Source of the DNA: Bathynomus jamesi
Taxonomy: Eukaryota; Arthropoda; Malacostraca; Isopoda; Cirolanidae
NCBI GenBank assembly: GCA_023014485.1
Contig: JAJOZX010001566.1
Location: 222,501-286,500, forward strand
Length of the DNA stretch: 64,000 nt
Direction: 5' to 3'
Each line of letters begins with the position of its first letter. The first letter of the stretch is position 1. Positions 30,118 to 41,431 of this stretch are shown piece by piece. A model generated the notes under the pieces. The model saw nothing but the letters and a program-made list of their open reading frames with translations. It made no database searches and had not been told where the DNA came from. Position numbers and translations under genes: made by a program.

Positions 30118-32621
30118 CACCTGATGTTAAGATAGATTTTCCGGCAGCAATTAATAAGATATGCGTTGAAGTTAGGGCGCGTAGTATTACCTTTAATTTT
30201 GTTGTTGTTTATAAACCTCCCGTTCAACCCCTCGATACCGATACTAGATTTTACTCACTTCTTGGTAACTTTATTAATAATCGGGATAGTATAATTGTCG
30301 GAGACTTTAACTGCCCTAATGTTAATTACGAGACTTTTACTGGTAATGATGAGGGTTCGAGACTGATTGAGTTCATGGAAGATAATTTTTTACGACAGAT
30401 GGTTACCGAACCAACGCGCGGTGACAATATCTTAGATGTGGTGATGACGAACGACGATAATATAGTCGAAGGTTTAGAAGTAGGTGAGAGTTTGGGATGT
30501 AGTGATCACCAAATTGTTAGGTTTAAGCTATTGATAGAAAAGAGTAAGGATAGTAACGTAATAGAAGTCCCTGATTTTCGTAGGGCTAATTTTGATAGTT
30601 TTGCGGACAGGATGAGAGTAGTGGACTAGTATAATTTATTTATGGGTAATGACGCAAAATTTCATTGGGAGGCGTTTAATGAAAGTTTTATGAATATCGA
30701 AAGGGAGTTTATTCCTCGTAGGCCCAAGCGCGCTAGAAATCATGGTAGGCCCAAGTAGTGGACTAGGGAAATAGGTGAGTTCATAAACGAGCGGAACAGA
30801 GCGTATAGACTTAATAAGCGCAATGGCACGGTAGCTAACTTTAATAGATATATCGAGCTTAGATGTCAGGTTAAAAGATCTGTTAGGAATGTTAAGCGTA
30901 ATTTAGAGATGTTTATAGCTGCGGATAGTAAACATAATCCAAAAAAGTTTTTTGACCACGTGAATAATCGTAAGCCGATAAAAGATAAAATAGGCCCTCT
31001 AGTAGACGTTAACGGCGCTTTGGCTTCCGACGCTCAGGTGATGGCGGGTATTTTTAACAATTTTTTGCGACAATTTTTACCATAGAAGACGTAAATAATG
31101 TCCCCGACGTGGACGATATCGTTCCATTTAGCAGCGAAACTATTTTGAATGAAATAACTGTTTACGAGGGTGAGATTGCGCATTATATCGATAAGCTAAA
31201 AATGAGCAAGGTTCCAGGCCCTGACGCGCTTTATCCTAGACATTTGAAAGATTTAAAAAACGTTATCGTAGGCCCCTTAACAAAAATGTTTAATAAGTCA
31301 CTGGAAGCGGGGATTATTTCTGAAGCCTTCAAATTAGCTAACGTTACTCCTATTTTTAAGAAAGGCGACTGCACAGTAGGTAGCAATTATAGGCCTATTA
31401 ACTTAACGTGAATTGTCAGTAAACTTTAGTCGGATTTGATTAATAGTAGTCAGCATGGGTTTCGACGCCATAAATCTTGTTTAACTAATTTGTTAGAGTT
31501 TTATAATGAAATAGTACGCGAATACGATAGGCATAGAGCGGCTGACGTTATTTATTTAGACTTTAAAAAAGCGTTGGATAAAGTTCCGCATAGAAGATTA
31601 ATTGCGAAGGTTAAAGGGCACGGTATACGCGGTCAGGTAGCTAACTGGTTAGAGGAATCGCTTCGTGCTAGGAAACAGAGGGTCATTGTTAATGGTAGTG
31701 AATCGGAGTGGTTGAATGTAAGTAGCGGCGTCCCACAGGGTTCAGTGCTATGCCCATTGCTATTCGTAATCTACATAAACGACATAGATGTAGGCTTGAC
31801 CAGTAACGTGTCAAAATTCGCGGACGATACTAAAATAAGCGGTAAAGTTGTTAACGTAGACGATAGAAATAGGCTCCAAGACGATGTAAATAGGATTATG
31901 GAGTGGACGGATAAGTGGCAGATGCAATTTGACGTAGACAAATGTAAAGTTTTGCATATAGGTTCTCGTAACAATAATTACACGTACACGATGGACAATA
32001 GACAATTAGCGAGCGTTGACGAGGAAGTAGATTTAGGCGTACGCGTATCTAAGGATTTAAAAGTTATGAACCAGTGCCTGGAGTCTTGTGCAAAAGCTAA
32101 TAGGATGTTTCTTCATAGCGCGTAATTTCAAATTTAAATCGAAAAATATTATATTGCCCCTTTACAAGTCCCTAGTCAGGCCTCATTTATGATAGAATAT
32201 ACCGTTCAGTTTTGGTGCCCGTATTTGCGTGAGGATGTTGATAGGTTGGAAAGGGTTCAGCTTCGCGCCACGAAACTAATTCCATCATTGTGCAACAAGT
32301 CTTACGAAGATAGGATTAAAGAGTTAGACTTGCATTCACTCGAAACTAGGAGATTAAGGGGGGAGCTTATTGAAATTTAAAATCTTTAATAAAATCGATA
32401 ACGTAAATTTTGACAAACTGTTCACTTTCGATAATAGCAATACTTGTAATAACGGATTTAAGTTGCGTGGCAGACGTTTCATTACTAACATCGCTAAAAA
32501 CTTTTAAAAGTTTTAATTGATAAATGGAATAATCTTCCCGCATCCGTCGTGAACTCCACCAGCGTTAATATGTTTAAAAACCGTTTAGATAGGCATTTTA
32601 AAAATATTAACGTTGTTTAAA
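30118..32621 (+). pseudogene. CR1/jockey-like ORF2 (endonuclease + reverse transcriptase), many stops
   Basis: Endonuclease region: IIVGDFNCPNVNYETF (GDFN, about 30295), TRGDNILDVVMTNDD, and GCSDHQIVRF (SDH motif, about 30498). Stop at 30627-30629, where W is expected. The linker follows in broken frames to about 31090. RT: KVPGPDALYPRHLKD (about 31207), TPIFKKGDCTVGSNYRPINL (31347-31408), NSSQHGFRRHKSCLTNLLEF, VIYLDFKKALDKVPHRRL, SSGVPQGSVLCPLLFVIYIN and SKFADDTKISG (FADD active site, about 31811-31840). Thumb and tail: QFWCPYLREDVDRLERVQ (about 32205) and MFKNRLDRHFKNINVV with its stop at about 32570-32621. At least five stops or frameshifts. Reverse transcriptase with target-primed integration in the living ancestor. 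Confidence 0.85.
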
Positions 32622-32760
32622 ATAATAAAACAATTAGCAACAGGAGCTCTGGGGGTAGTGGTCGAGGATGAGTGTGTTGACGATTAATGCCAGCTTATAA
32701 CATGCCAGCGTGTTATATGCCAGCAATAAAAAAAAAAAATTAGAGTAACACGAACTTAGA
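30118..32760 (+). mobile_element. CR1/jockey-like non-LTR retrotransposon inserted in copy B
   Basis: The segment between VNIHP (30117) and PKKGNYSDPTNYRPISLTS (33236) belongs to another element: endonuclease, RT and a 3' tail ending in ATGCCAGC-rich sequence and an A-run (AATAAAAAAAAAAAAT, about 32725-32742). The host element reads through if this is removed, so it is an insertion. The exact right boundary (32,760 to 33,235) is unclear. Confidence 0.72.
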
Positions 32761-32869
32761 TGTAGCTCGTAGCGTAAACTAACCCACTTTTTTGTTATAC
32801 TATTCCTATTTTTTTTTCTTTTATTATCCTCTCTTTACTTGCATGTCTGTAGTTTGCATGGTATGACAG

Positions 32870-33235
32870 TGTTTGAGTTATGACTGTGCTTGCATGGTTT
32901 GTAAGCGTTCTTATTTTACTTCTTTTCATCTTTCACCCCTTTCCAGCAGAGTGGGCTGCGTCCTGTACTTCCCTATGGAGTGGAGGACCGGTCTGCAACA
33001 GCTGGAAGTATTCTCTTCGACTATTTTTCCGACTTGTCAGCAGTGGCAGGCGGATGATGATGGTGAGTCTTTCTTTCTCTTTTTCTGAATGAATGTTAAC
33101 CCACGAATGATAGGTTTTACTACTTACTTAACCCCTTATTCTCTTCTCTTAACCCCCTACTCTCTCCTTTCTCTCGGGCTAACCTTAGAGTGGATCTTAG
33201 GGTCTTTGTTAGCCTTAGCTTCTGTAGATCTGTAG
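32870..33235. other. Unassigned segment between CR1 tail and copy B
   Basis: Two overlapping open frames of about 70 codons (32873-33092) have no recognisable domain. GAGTGGATCTTAGGGTCTTTGTT at about 33186 resembles 19497-19519, so part of it is another interspersed repeat. Confidence 0.35.
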
Positions 33236-33985
33236 ATCCCCAAGAAGGGAAATTATTCAGACCCCACCAACTACAGACCAATCTCACTCACCTCTATCAC
33301 AGGAAAAAATTTCGAAATAATAATCAATAGTCACATTACAAAACACCTGATCACGTGAAGCTATCACGTGATGGCGTCGAGTTGCTGCGTTGCTAACGGA
33401 TATCGGAGTGTACCACGTGGTCACCTCGAACTTTACCTGTACAACTCGGAGAAATTCCGAGTAAGACAGGTTTTTCCCCGAGGGATTTTTTTCTGGCTTA
33501 TCCAGAGTCTCAGTTAAACAGGTTTTACTGTATATTAAATTACTAACCAAAACCGCTTCCAAAAAGCTAGATAACCACCATTTATAAAATCCATATGCGC
33601 TCCCAGATGGAATATTGCTCTTATCTTAGGACTGAGTGTGGTTCAGACCTCTAAACCATCTAGACTCCATCTAGACCATAAAAATTATCAACACTAGACC
33701 GATTACCAATAAATTTCTCTCACTTCACTTACGCAAAAATCTTTCTTCTCTCTTTCATTTTTATAGATATTTTAATAGCCAATGCTCTGAAGAGCTTTAC
33801 TTAATAATTCAACACCCTCAGCATCCATTCCAAACCCAGTAGGGACTCTTGGTAGCGCGCATTCCTTTACAGTATAAATTACCACATTGCGGAACATCCT
33901 TTTTCAAAAACTTATTTATACCATGCACAATGCACATGTACTGTGGAATTCACTTTCACAGAGTGCATTTCCATCATCTTACAAT
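33236..33985 (+). pseudogene. Non-LTR copy B continued: RT and C-terminus
   Basis: PKKGNYSDPTNYRPISLTS (RT block, 33236-33295) continues from VNIHP at 30117. A ~190-bp foreign segment (about 33350-33540, with TCACGTGA inverted twice) follows, then the C-terminal region: QMEYCSYL (about 33607), HSFTV and KLFIPCTMH-like (about 33860-33930), and PSSYN at 33975-33985. Frameshifted and full of stops. Interrupted at 33,986 by DD41D element II. Confidence 0.65.
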
Positions 33986-33986
33986 A

Positions 33987-35370
33987 CAGGGTGTCCCAGA
34001 ATTAACTATCTATTTCAATGAAATCGGACAAATTTTTTAAAAACACACTTTTATTTATGTTTATCATGTTTAATATGTGTTAAAAATGTATAAATTTCTA
34101 AATTTTTTTCATAATTTTTATTTCCATAATTTTATTTTCATAATTTTTTCATAGTTTTTCATAGTTTTATTTTCATTCTCTTTCAGAACCCTATTAATAA
34201 TGAATACACAAGAACGCATCTTTGTTGTAACATCCCGTATCAAAGGAATGCAATGTAATGAAATCAGAGAAAAATTTACAAGAAGATTCCACAGAACCGG
34301 TCCTACAGACAAAGCGATTCGTGAACTTGTGAACAAATTTAAAAGAACTAGATCCGTACACGACGAGGTGGGAAGAGGACGCCCAAGGACAGCACGTAAC
34401 AGTACCGAACAGGTACGACAATTGTTTGAGGATGAACCAACAACTTCGGTTAGGGAGGCCGGTCGAAGACTCAACATATCCAAGACAACAGTTCATAGAA
34501 TCTTGCGTTCGACACTGATGAAAAAGGCTTATCACATTCAAGTACTGCATGCCCTAAATGAAGAGGATTATCCAAATCGAGCAGCAAGGTGTGCAGAAAT
34601 TGTGGATCAAATCAAAAATGAAAGTTTATTGGATAACATCTTATTCAGTGATGAGGCGACTTTCCACACGTGTGGTAAAGTCAATCGACACAACTGTCGT
34701 ATCTGGTCCAATGAAAGACCGTCTGAAGTCATAGAATGGCAAAGAGACTCTCCAAAAGTTAACGTGTGGCTTGGAATGACCAAATCCAAAATTTATGGTC
34801 CATTCTTCTTTGCGGAAGCAACTGTAACAGGTACCGTCTACCTTGATATGCTTCAGCATTTTCTCGAACCACAGCTTCTTGATGATGGCATTCTTGATAA
34901 TGTTGTGTTTCAACAAGATGGAGCACCATGTCATTATGCTCTAATTGTTCGAGAATACCTCAACAGACGCCTTCCGAATCGGTGGATTGGACGTGGAGGA
35001 CCTCGACCTTGGCCTCCGCGTTCTCCGGATTTGACACCCCTGGATTTCTTTGCATGGGGTTTCATAAAAACAAAGGTTTATCGCCAAAAGATCAATAGTT
35101 TAGCTGAACTTAAAGAACGCATCCAGTTGGCAGTGCGGGAGATAACACCTGAAATGCTTCAAAATGTGTTTCGCAGCGCTGAGGATAGATTTGAAATTTG
35201 CAGAGATACAGACGGTGCAGATGTTGAAACTTCTCAATAAAGTTTTGATTTATGATTTATAAATCTATTTGTTTTTGTATCATAATTTAGTAATAAACAC
35301 AAAATTATGTCAGTTTTTATTAAATTTGTCCGATTTCATTGAAATAGATAGTTAATTCTGGGACACCCTG
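33987..35370 (+). mobile_element. DD41D transposon with perfect 49-bp TIRs and intact gene (element II)
   Basis: Starts CAGGGTGTCCCAGAATTAAC. TIRs 33987-34035 and 35322-35370 are identical over 49 bp. TA at 33985-33986 and 35371-35372 is the target duplication, here outside any (TA)n tract and therefore informative. It interrupts retrotransposon copy B. Perfect TIRs plus an intact gene make it the youngest-looking element in the window. Confidence 0.96.
34200..35240 (+). CDS. DD41D transposase, intact (346 aa)
   Basis: Cut-and-paste transposase. N-terminus MNTQERIFVVTSRIKGMQCN and ELVNKFKRTRSV form the first helix-turn-helix; a GRGRPRTARN linker (AT-hook/GRPR-like) follows; then VREAGRRLNISKTTVHRILR is the second helix-turn-helix (about residues 85-104). 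Catalytic acids: FSDEATF, FQQDGAPCHY and TPLDFFAWG; the last two are 41 residues apart. [18 protein letters not shown] precedes the third. No stop or shift. Start chosen as the first in-frame ATG after the left TIR and a T-rich 5' leader. C-terminus ends DGADVETSQ. Confidence 0.95.
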   Translation: MNTQERIFVVTSRIKGMQCNEIREKFTRRFHRTGPTDKAIRELVNKFKRTRSVHDEVGRGRPRTARNSTEQVRQLFEDEPTTSVREAGRRLNISKTTVHRILRSTLMKKAYHIQVLHALNEEDYPNRAARCAEIVDQIKNESLLDNILFSDEATFHTCGKVNRHNCRIWSNERPSEVIEWQRDSPKVNVWLGMTKSKIYGPFFFAEATVTGTVYLDMLQHFLEPQLLDDGILDNVVFQQDGAPCHYALIVREYLNRRLPNRWIGRGGPRPWPPRSPDLTPLDFFAWGFIKTKVYRQKINSLAELKERIQLAVREITPEMLQNVFRSAEDRFEICRDTDGADVETSQ

Positions 35371-35372
35371 TA

Positions 35373-35490
35373 TATCAAAATTAAAAAATGGTATCGATTC
35401 TAACTTTTCAACTATTCTTCTTGACGGGAGATGCCTTATAGGCTTAATCATAACACTCAGGTGTACCTGATCCCACGTCCTTAATTTGTT
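35373..35490 (+). pseudogene. Last piece of non-LTR copy B
   Basis: Continuation after the DD41D insertion; the sequence after SSYN resumes at 35373 and includes ILLDGRCLIGLI-like codons before decaying. Assigned by position more than by motif. Confidence 0.4.
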
Positions 35491-35592
35491 TAAAAAATAA
35501 AAAATCCGACATTGACTATTTATATTTCTGCACTGTTACTAACATTAGACATTTCGCCATAGTGGAATTCGCCAATGGTGAATTTCCCACCA

Positions 35593-35815
35593 TTACAGTA
35601 TCTCGCCAGCGCCAGTTGCTCAGTGGATAACAACACTGGTTCCCTGTGAGTAAAGTGACGACGCTGAGGTCAGGGGTTCGAGTCCAATCCCGATGGTCCT
35701 GGTAATAATAATAATAATAATGACAATAATTTGTGTGTTAGCCCAGTGGGCCACATTAATTGGCATGAACACAGTCTTCGTTTCTGGCCCTCCTGACTGA
35801 TTTTCATTACACCAG
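35593..35815 (+). repeat. SINE family 1, copy 1
   Basis: tRNA-like head with A-box TTGCTCAGTGGATAACA and B-box GGGGTTCGAGTCC, then (ATA)n, then the conserved 3' part GTTAGCCCAGTGGGCC ... CTGGCCCTCCTGACTGA. Four copies occur in the window. Pol III-type internal promoter; mobilised in trans by non-LTR machinery. Confidence 0.82.
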
Positions 35816-36038
35816 TATGTTGATTGGACCTGGGACCAACGTCTCCATTTACAAAGTACTGCAACGACAATATCCACACCTCATTCTTCCGTGAGGTCCC
35901 TTAAATCAGGAAAATGAGAATGAACTCAAAAGTGCTCATTAAAATTCCTTTTCACTCTTCCAAAAGGATTTCGGCTGAAAAAAAAAAAATCATGAAAAAA
36001 GCATCAAGATTTAAATACAGTTGTAAACTGAGCAAATA

Positions 36039-36158
36039 AAACTCTTTCTCTTTCTCTCTTTCTCTCTCTCTCTCTTTCTTTCTCTTTTTCTTTCTCTTTC
36101 GCTTCTTCTTTCTCTTTTTCTCTTTTTTCTTTCGCTTTTTCTCTTTCTTTATCTCTTT
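36039..36158. repeat. Polypyrimidine (CTTT/CT)n tract
   Basis: About 120 bp of almost pure pyrimidine built from CTTTCT units. Confidence 0.93.
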
Positions 36159-36265
36159 TTCTGAGCTGTTGTTTGTAGGTTGAAATTATTTCCTTTCCAT
36201 TATATTTGCTATGAAAATAAATTCCTAAATTTAGTTTTGCGAACGGTACAATTTAAAGTATGTAA

Positions 36266-36766
36266 TATATATATATATATATATATATATTACACGAGTT
36301 GCTAAAGGTAAGTAAATTATATGGTTGTCATGTACCTCTTGTCGAATGGGAGAGGAGAAAGGTGTAGGACGTTGTAGGACAATGATTGTGATTGAACAGA
36401 AAATCCGCAGCATAATATATATATATATATATATATAGTGATAGTATTATTGGCCATTAATTATAATATGCAACATTATTTACATATTGAAATGTTGAAC
36501 AAGTTACAAAGTTAATTTAAAGTTTATTTCAGACGTTCAACTTGTTTTTACATTTTTTTTTATTTGGAAATTTATAAGAGCATTTTATCCCTCTAAGATA
36601 CTTTATAATCCGATTTGTGGCTGCTCAGGCAATCGTATCTCAGAATATAAAGAGGGTGAAGAAAGGTATGGACAGGATTCGAGTTAGATAATACTTGTAG
36701 ATATTGGCGATTGTGAAATGACCTCGGGGTTGAATATATCCAAAAACTCCGCTCTGTAGTGGATAT

Positions 36767-36814
<48 letters not shown>
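36266..36814. repeat. Three (TA)n tracts
   Basis: Tracts at about 36266-36292, 36415-36437 and 36769-36814, in otherwise featureless sequence. Confidence 0.93.
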
Positions 36815-36815
<1 letters not shown>

Positions 36816-37823
36816 GCTTATCGCTATATTCGCTATTGTCTTATCTCTTCTTTATTTGTTAAACAATGTGAAAAGGGTGTCAACTGAATTTTAATTTTGT
36901 ATTTCATTATGAGCAGGAATTTAGGAAGATAAAATTCGATTCACGTACGAGTCTGAATTATTGGAAGGAGAAAATATAATTCGTGTCACAGTTCCGGGTT
37001 AGGGACAAAAGATTAAATTAAGACGGAATATATTACAAAGTTTTATTAAATGTAAGTCACATTTCAGGTGATGATTGAAGACAGTTTAATCTGTCTTCAA
37101 TTTAAATATCATTCAATAATTATTAATGTTTTATCGTTTACTAAATAATGGATATCGATAGAGTGGACATCTTGCGTAAATACCTAAATAATGGAGTCTC
37201 TATGAGAGGAATTTTATTAAATTTTATGTTTACTCTTATGACATTAAGTATATAGTAATTCTGTTTCATTTAAAGTATATTTGTATGGGATAACGACTTG
37301 GTTGATTGGTTGGTTGATCCGTTTTACGTCCTCCGTCCAAATGAGGGCATTGAGATGGGAGGTAACCCCACCAATCGGGGAAAAAATATATCCCCTTCAA
37401 AAAGGGGAACTGGGTCAAGCCAAATAAATGACGTAAAGTGGGTTCTGATGACTCGTGCCAGAAGTTGAAACTATAATAAGGGAGATATCTTCTTAGCTGA
37501 TCCATTAACAATCCTCCAGCCACGTGAATCAATGAGACTGATTCAACGGTACAAATTGGGGAAAATAAGATACCCCCTATCCCCGGCATACATAAACCCC
37601 CAAAATGATGAAAATCGGTTTCGCAATTGTTTCTCAATACCATTTTTTCAAGCTTCGTTTGGATAGCTCATGGCGGGCTGGGCTAAGTAGGAAATTATTC
37701 CAAAGTGAAGAGCACACTTTTGTTAGCTTTTTCTACAGCCTTCCATTTTCTGTAGTGCTTGTGTTCCACTTTTCTTAGAACTTTGCTTAAAGAGAGAAAG
37801 AGATATAGAGATCACTATATGTA
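36815..37823. other. No recognisable gene
   Basis: A 125-codon minus-strand frame (37643-37266, MVLRNNCETDFHHFGGLCM) lies in a segment richer in GC than its flanks (37290-37640). No domain, repeat ends or coding bias that I can defend; possibly an unrecognised repeat. Confidence 0.4.
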
Positions 37824-38224
37824 CAGGGTGTCCCGTAAGTCTGGACCCATAGGGAAAAATAATAAAATTACAAAATAGTCCAAAAATTTATTACATAATC
37901 TGTTCAAAGTGTCCGCCGTTGTGTCGCACACATAGTTGAAGACGCAATCTCCACTGCGACAGCACTTTCTGAATCACAGTCGCAGAAATTTCTTGACACG
38001 CCTCCACAATGCGTGCTTTAAGGTGGAAAAATGTTCTGAAGTTTGACCTCGTACACTTTGGCTTTCAAGTGGCCCCACAAATAAAACTCCAGCGGAGTAA
38101 GATCATAATAAAAAAATAATAAAAATAATAAAAAATAATAAAAAAATATATTATAAATAAATTTTTGGACTATTTTGTAATTTTATTATTTTTCCCTATG
38201 GGTCCAGACTTACGGGACACCCTG
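37824..38224 (-). mobile_element. 401-bp deleted mariner-type element with 69-bp TIRs
   Basis: Perfect inverted ends of at least 69 bp (CAGGGTGTCCCGTAAGTCTG ...), flanked by TA. Between them only a transposase C-terminal fragment survives on the minus strand ([19 protein letters not shown], about 38050-38100) plus an (AATAA)n-like run. It is a non-autonomous derivative of a DD41D relative whose full copy is not in the window. Confidence 0.92.
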
Positions 38225-39540
38225 TAGAACTACAAATTTCTTTTTCTGTACGAGATTCTTAATGGTCACTCTTCTTTCCATATGTAAGTGCTTCCTCTGA
38301 ATCAAAGTGCTGTACATTTTGAACATGACGCAAATTTGATTTACATCTATTTCATACTAATTATGAGATAGTAGAGGAAGTAACTCGTCAAAATAATGTT
38401 CAATACGTGTTCCGTGGAGATTTTTTTTTTAAATTAAAATTATAATCGTAATGAAATCTTTAAATTTGATTGATTGAAATTTTTGTGATAAAACTTTCAG
38501 GATAAAGTTTGTCAGTTTTCATGCTGTTTCTAACGGTTTTTTCATGAACATAAAAAATTTTAAGATTAAAAACCTTTCAGGTGTTAGTTGCTACTTTTTG
38601 TATTTCTTTACATGTTCTATATCAAGGGCGGGGGGGATTAGTGGATTTACATAAAGGCCAAAAAGACCTAGGCATAAGGGCGACAAAAAATAAAAAATTA
38701 TAAAAAATAATTATAAAAAAATTATTATAAAATTTTTTTATAAAAAAATTATAAAAAATTATAAAAAAAAAAAATTTGAATTTAAATAATTTTAATTCGG
38801 TTTTTTTTTTTTCTTCTCGGCTAAGAAGTACTTAAGTACTTTTTATTTTTAAGTTTTGTTTCTAAAATGAATGTTTTTGAGTTCCTTTAAAAACAATCGG
38901 GGTTTTAATTTTTTTGAAGTGAAATAAATGTTTTTTAATGACTTTTCTTCTCCATATTAGGGGCAGCAAATACATAAATCCGATACTGTCAGGGGAGTCA
39001 ATGAAAGGCGGACCGCGGTCCGGAGCCGACGGATTTTATACGCACCACCAGGAATGAACTCGTACACACTGATTATACGATTTACTTTGAAGTATAGGCA
39101 AACTTTGGCTTTTCAAAAGAATTAAAATAAATCTCGTTCTATTCATTTTATAAAGTTTAAATATTTCTGTAAAACAAAAGCATAAGGCTCTCCCCCCCCC
39201 ACCCTCCGTTTCCTTCCCACATTACGAAAGAAAAAAAAAAATGTGAATAGTGGACCTTGGTAGAATTACAAAAACACCTACACGGACCTCAGAGAAAAAG
39301 TAATTGATGACCTTTGATCTATATAAACAAGAGGAGGAAAATGCTAATCTCGCTTTCAGTTGGCCTGTTGATATTTCATGAATGACTTTCCAAGTTTCCT
39401 TGAAAAATTTTTAATGTCATGTAGTTTCTTGTGAACTGCGTAGGAGCGAGTCAGAGTTTGTGTGTCCAATATTAACTTGGTTCTTCATGCATAATTTAAA
39501 TCCAATTGCCGGCGATTGGTCTACGCAATCTACATTTTAT
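38225..39540. other. AT-rich region with homopolymer and AAAAATTAT runs
   Basis: Low-complexity A/T at 38690-38830. A short GC-rich phrase GGCGGACCGCGGTCCGGA at about 39007 is palindromic. No gene supported. Confidence 0.5.
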
Positions 39541-39542
39541 AT

Positions 39543-39790
39543 ATACAGAGACACTCACACACAGAGACACTCACACAGAGAGAGACACACACACAGAGAC
39601 ACTCACACACAGAGACACTCACACACAGAGACACTCACACACAGAGACACTCACACACAGACACTCACACAGAGACATCACACACAGAGACACTCACACA
39701 CAGAGACACTCACACACAGAGACACTCACACACAGAGACACTCACACACAGAGACACTCACACACAGAGACACTCACACACAGAGACACA
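39543..39790. repeat. Minisatellite of ACACTCACACACAGAG units
   Basis: About 15 units of 16 bp with a few length variants. Three overlapping open frames translate the repeat (HTQRHSHTET) and are not genes. Confidence 0.97.
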
Positions 39791-39929
39791 CATTATTTCG
39801 TAAAAATGTATATACATTTTTTACATGGCTCTTGATTAAAATACAAGTAAAAGTTTTTGACGTTTTGAAAGTAAAAAATAAAATCTATACAGACACAAAC
39901 TAAGAATGAAATCAAAATAACATTTACAA

Positions 39930-40960
39930 TTCATGATCATAATCTGTCCTCTCTGTCCTGCACAAATCTTATTCTCGATATTACAGCATCTTTATCGTTA
40001 TCAAAGAGGGATGTTAGATCAAACATATCTTGTAATAGGACATTCACACGTTTGCTAATGAGAATCTTCAACTGAAACCTGTTTTTAAAGAATAAATACT
40101 TAATCTTCGGCTAAAATATAATCTATACAAAAGCATAATTTTTCTATAGTTTAAAAAATTAATAAAAGTAAACGTATTAATCTGGTTACATACGACATAG
40201 TTGGTGTGATGAAAAGGCTTTTTTCATTATTTTCTTGATACATTTATGGTATGCAACTCCTAATCTATTTGCTCCAGCAGAGCATCAGTTTTTACCATAA
40301 ATTAAATTCTTTGAAAAGTTTCTTTTGATTATTTGACAATCTAAATTTTATCATTCAAATCAACACATCCCCCTAAATATTGGACTGATGAGTCACATTT
40401 AATGCTTCTTTCGTTTAAAGTTATATAACTATCCTCTTTTAACAAAGGTCTTCAAATTAAAAATGATGCATTTTTATTTTTGCTTGTTTAAGATAACAAT
40501 AAAACGAAGTCATCAGTATATATGTGAATATTAGTCGCGTGTATGCCCAACTTTCATCCAACTTTTAAAGAAGAAATATTAGTTAAAATCTCATTCGCAT
40601 AATTATTAAATAACAAGGGAGATAAAATGCCACCTTGCCTCACTCCCTATGCAAAAACTTTTCATATTTGCATTTTATTATAACTTTCATTCTTATATAC
40701 TGTATATGTATATTACATAAAATATTTATGACAGAAGGATACACTTTCAACTTCATAACTTCTCAATTAGAGTCTAATGATTAACACGATCGAAAGCCTT
40801 ACTTAGATCTAAATATACACCATATACCAAAGAACCCTTATCAAAATAATTCATGATTATTTATTTAAGTGTTAAAACATATCACTGTAGAAATGTGACC
40901 CCCAAAGCCAAATTGTCTGGAGCACAGAGAGGGTTTATTATTTATACGAGGTAAAAGACA
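39930..40960 (-). pseudogene. Eroded non-LTR reverse transcriptase
   Basis: Read on the minus strand with stops: RQFGFGGHI (about 40925), GVYLDLSKAFDRVNH (about 40790-40830), VRQGGILSPLLFNNYANEIL (about 40590-40650), IYTDDFVLL (YTDD-type active site, about 40505-40530), CSAGANRLGVAYHKCIKK (about 40225-40285), and a tail RIRFVQDRED (about 39945). No open frame survives, which is why it is easy to miss. Order and motifs fit a jockey/R1-like RT. Confidence 0.75.
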
Positions 40961-41099
40961 ATATTAAAAATTTAAAAAATATGTGAAGATAACGTAACCG
41001 GTGTGATAATAATAACAGATTTTCACTTCTAATTTCTTTCTCGCTCCTTTTACATGTCTTAAAAACGTCCTTGAATTGTACAATAATCCAGATCTAATT

Positions 41100-41430
41100 T
41101 TACTGTACCTTACTCAATCAAGGAAACTTCTTTAGGCAGCGTTATGTTTATTCCTAACCTTTTCATTCCATCCAAGAATTGCATACAATCTACTTTTATT
41201 ATCAAACAAGCCGCTCCTTCGGCTTCCTACCCTACTGGTAGGGCTTGTGATCACTTCGTGATCTTTAACGCTGTTCATCTTCATAGATCCGACCCTAACG
41301 GGCGACTGAGCGAGAAACATTAGCTCCACCCACTTTACGCGAGGCAGCCAATCATAACAGGTGACTGAGCGAAAGAGATTTGTTACTCCGCTCAACTCTG
41401 CTTCAAACCGCGCAAAGATTTTTTATTTAT
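41100..41430. other. Unassigned segment
   Basis: Moderately GC-rich with small inverted pairs (CTACCCTACTGGTAGGG; GATCACTTCGTGATC). An 87-codon minus frame here is not recognisable. Confidence 0.3.
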
Positions 41431-41431
41431 A

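Noticed and set aside
37266..37643. 125-codon minus frame
   Set aside because: No domain, no start context or splice signals; may be a repeat. Left as unassigned.
39543..39790. Regular direct repeats considered as a CRISPR array
   Set aside because: Units are contiguous without unique spacers; eukaryotic minisatellite.
39460..39903. 147-codon frame rich in HTQRHSHTET
   Set aside because: Translation of the 16-bp minisatellite in three frames.
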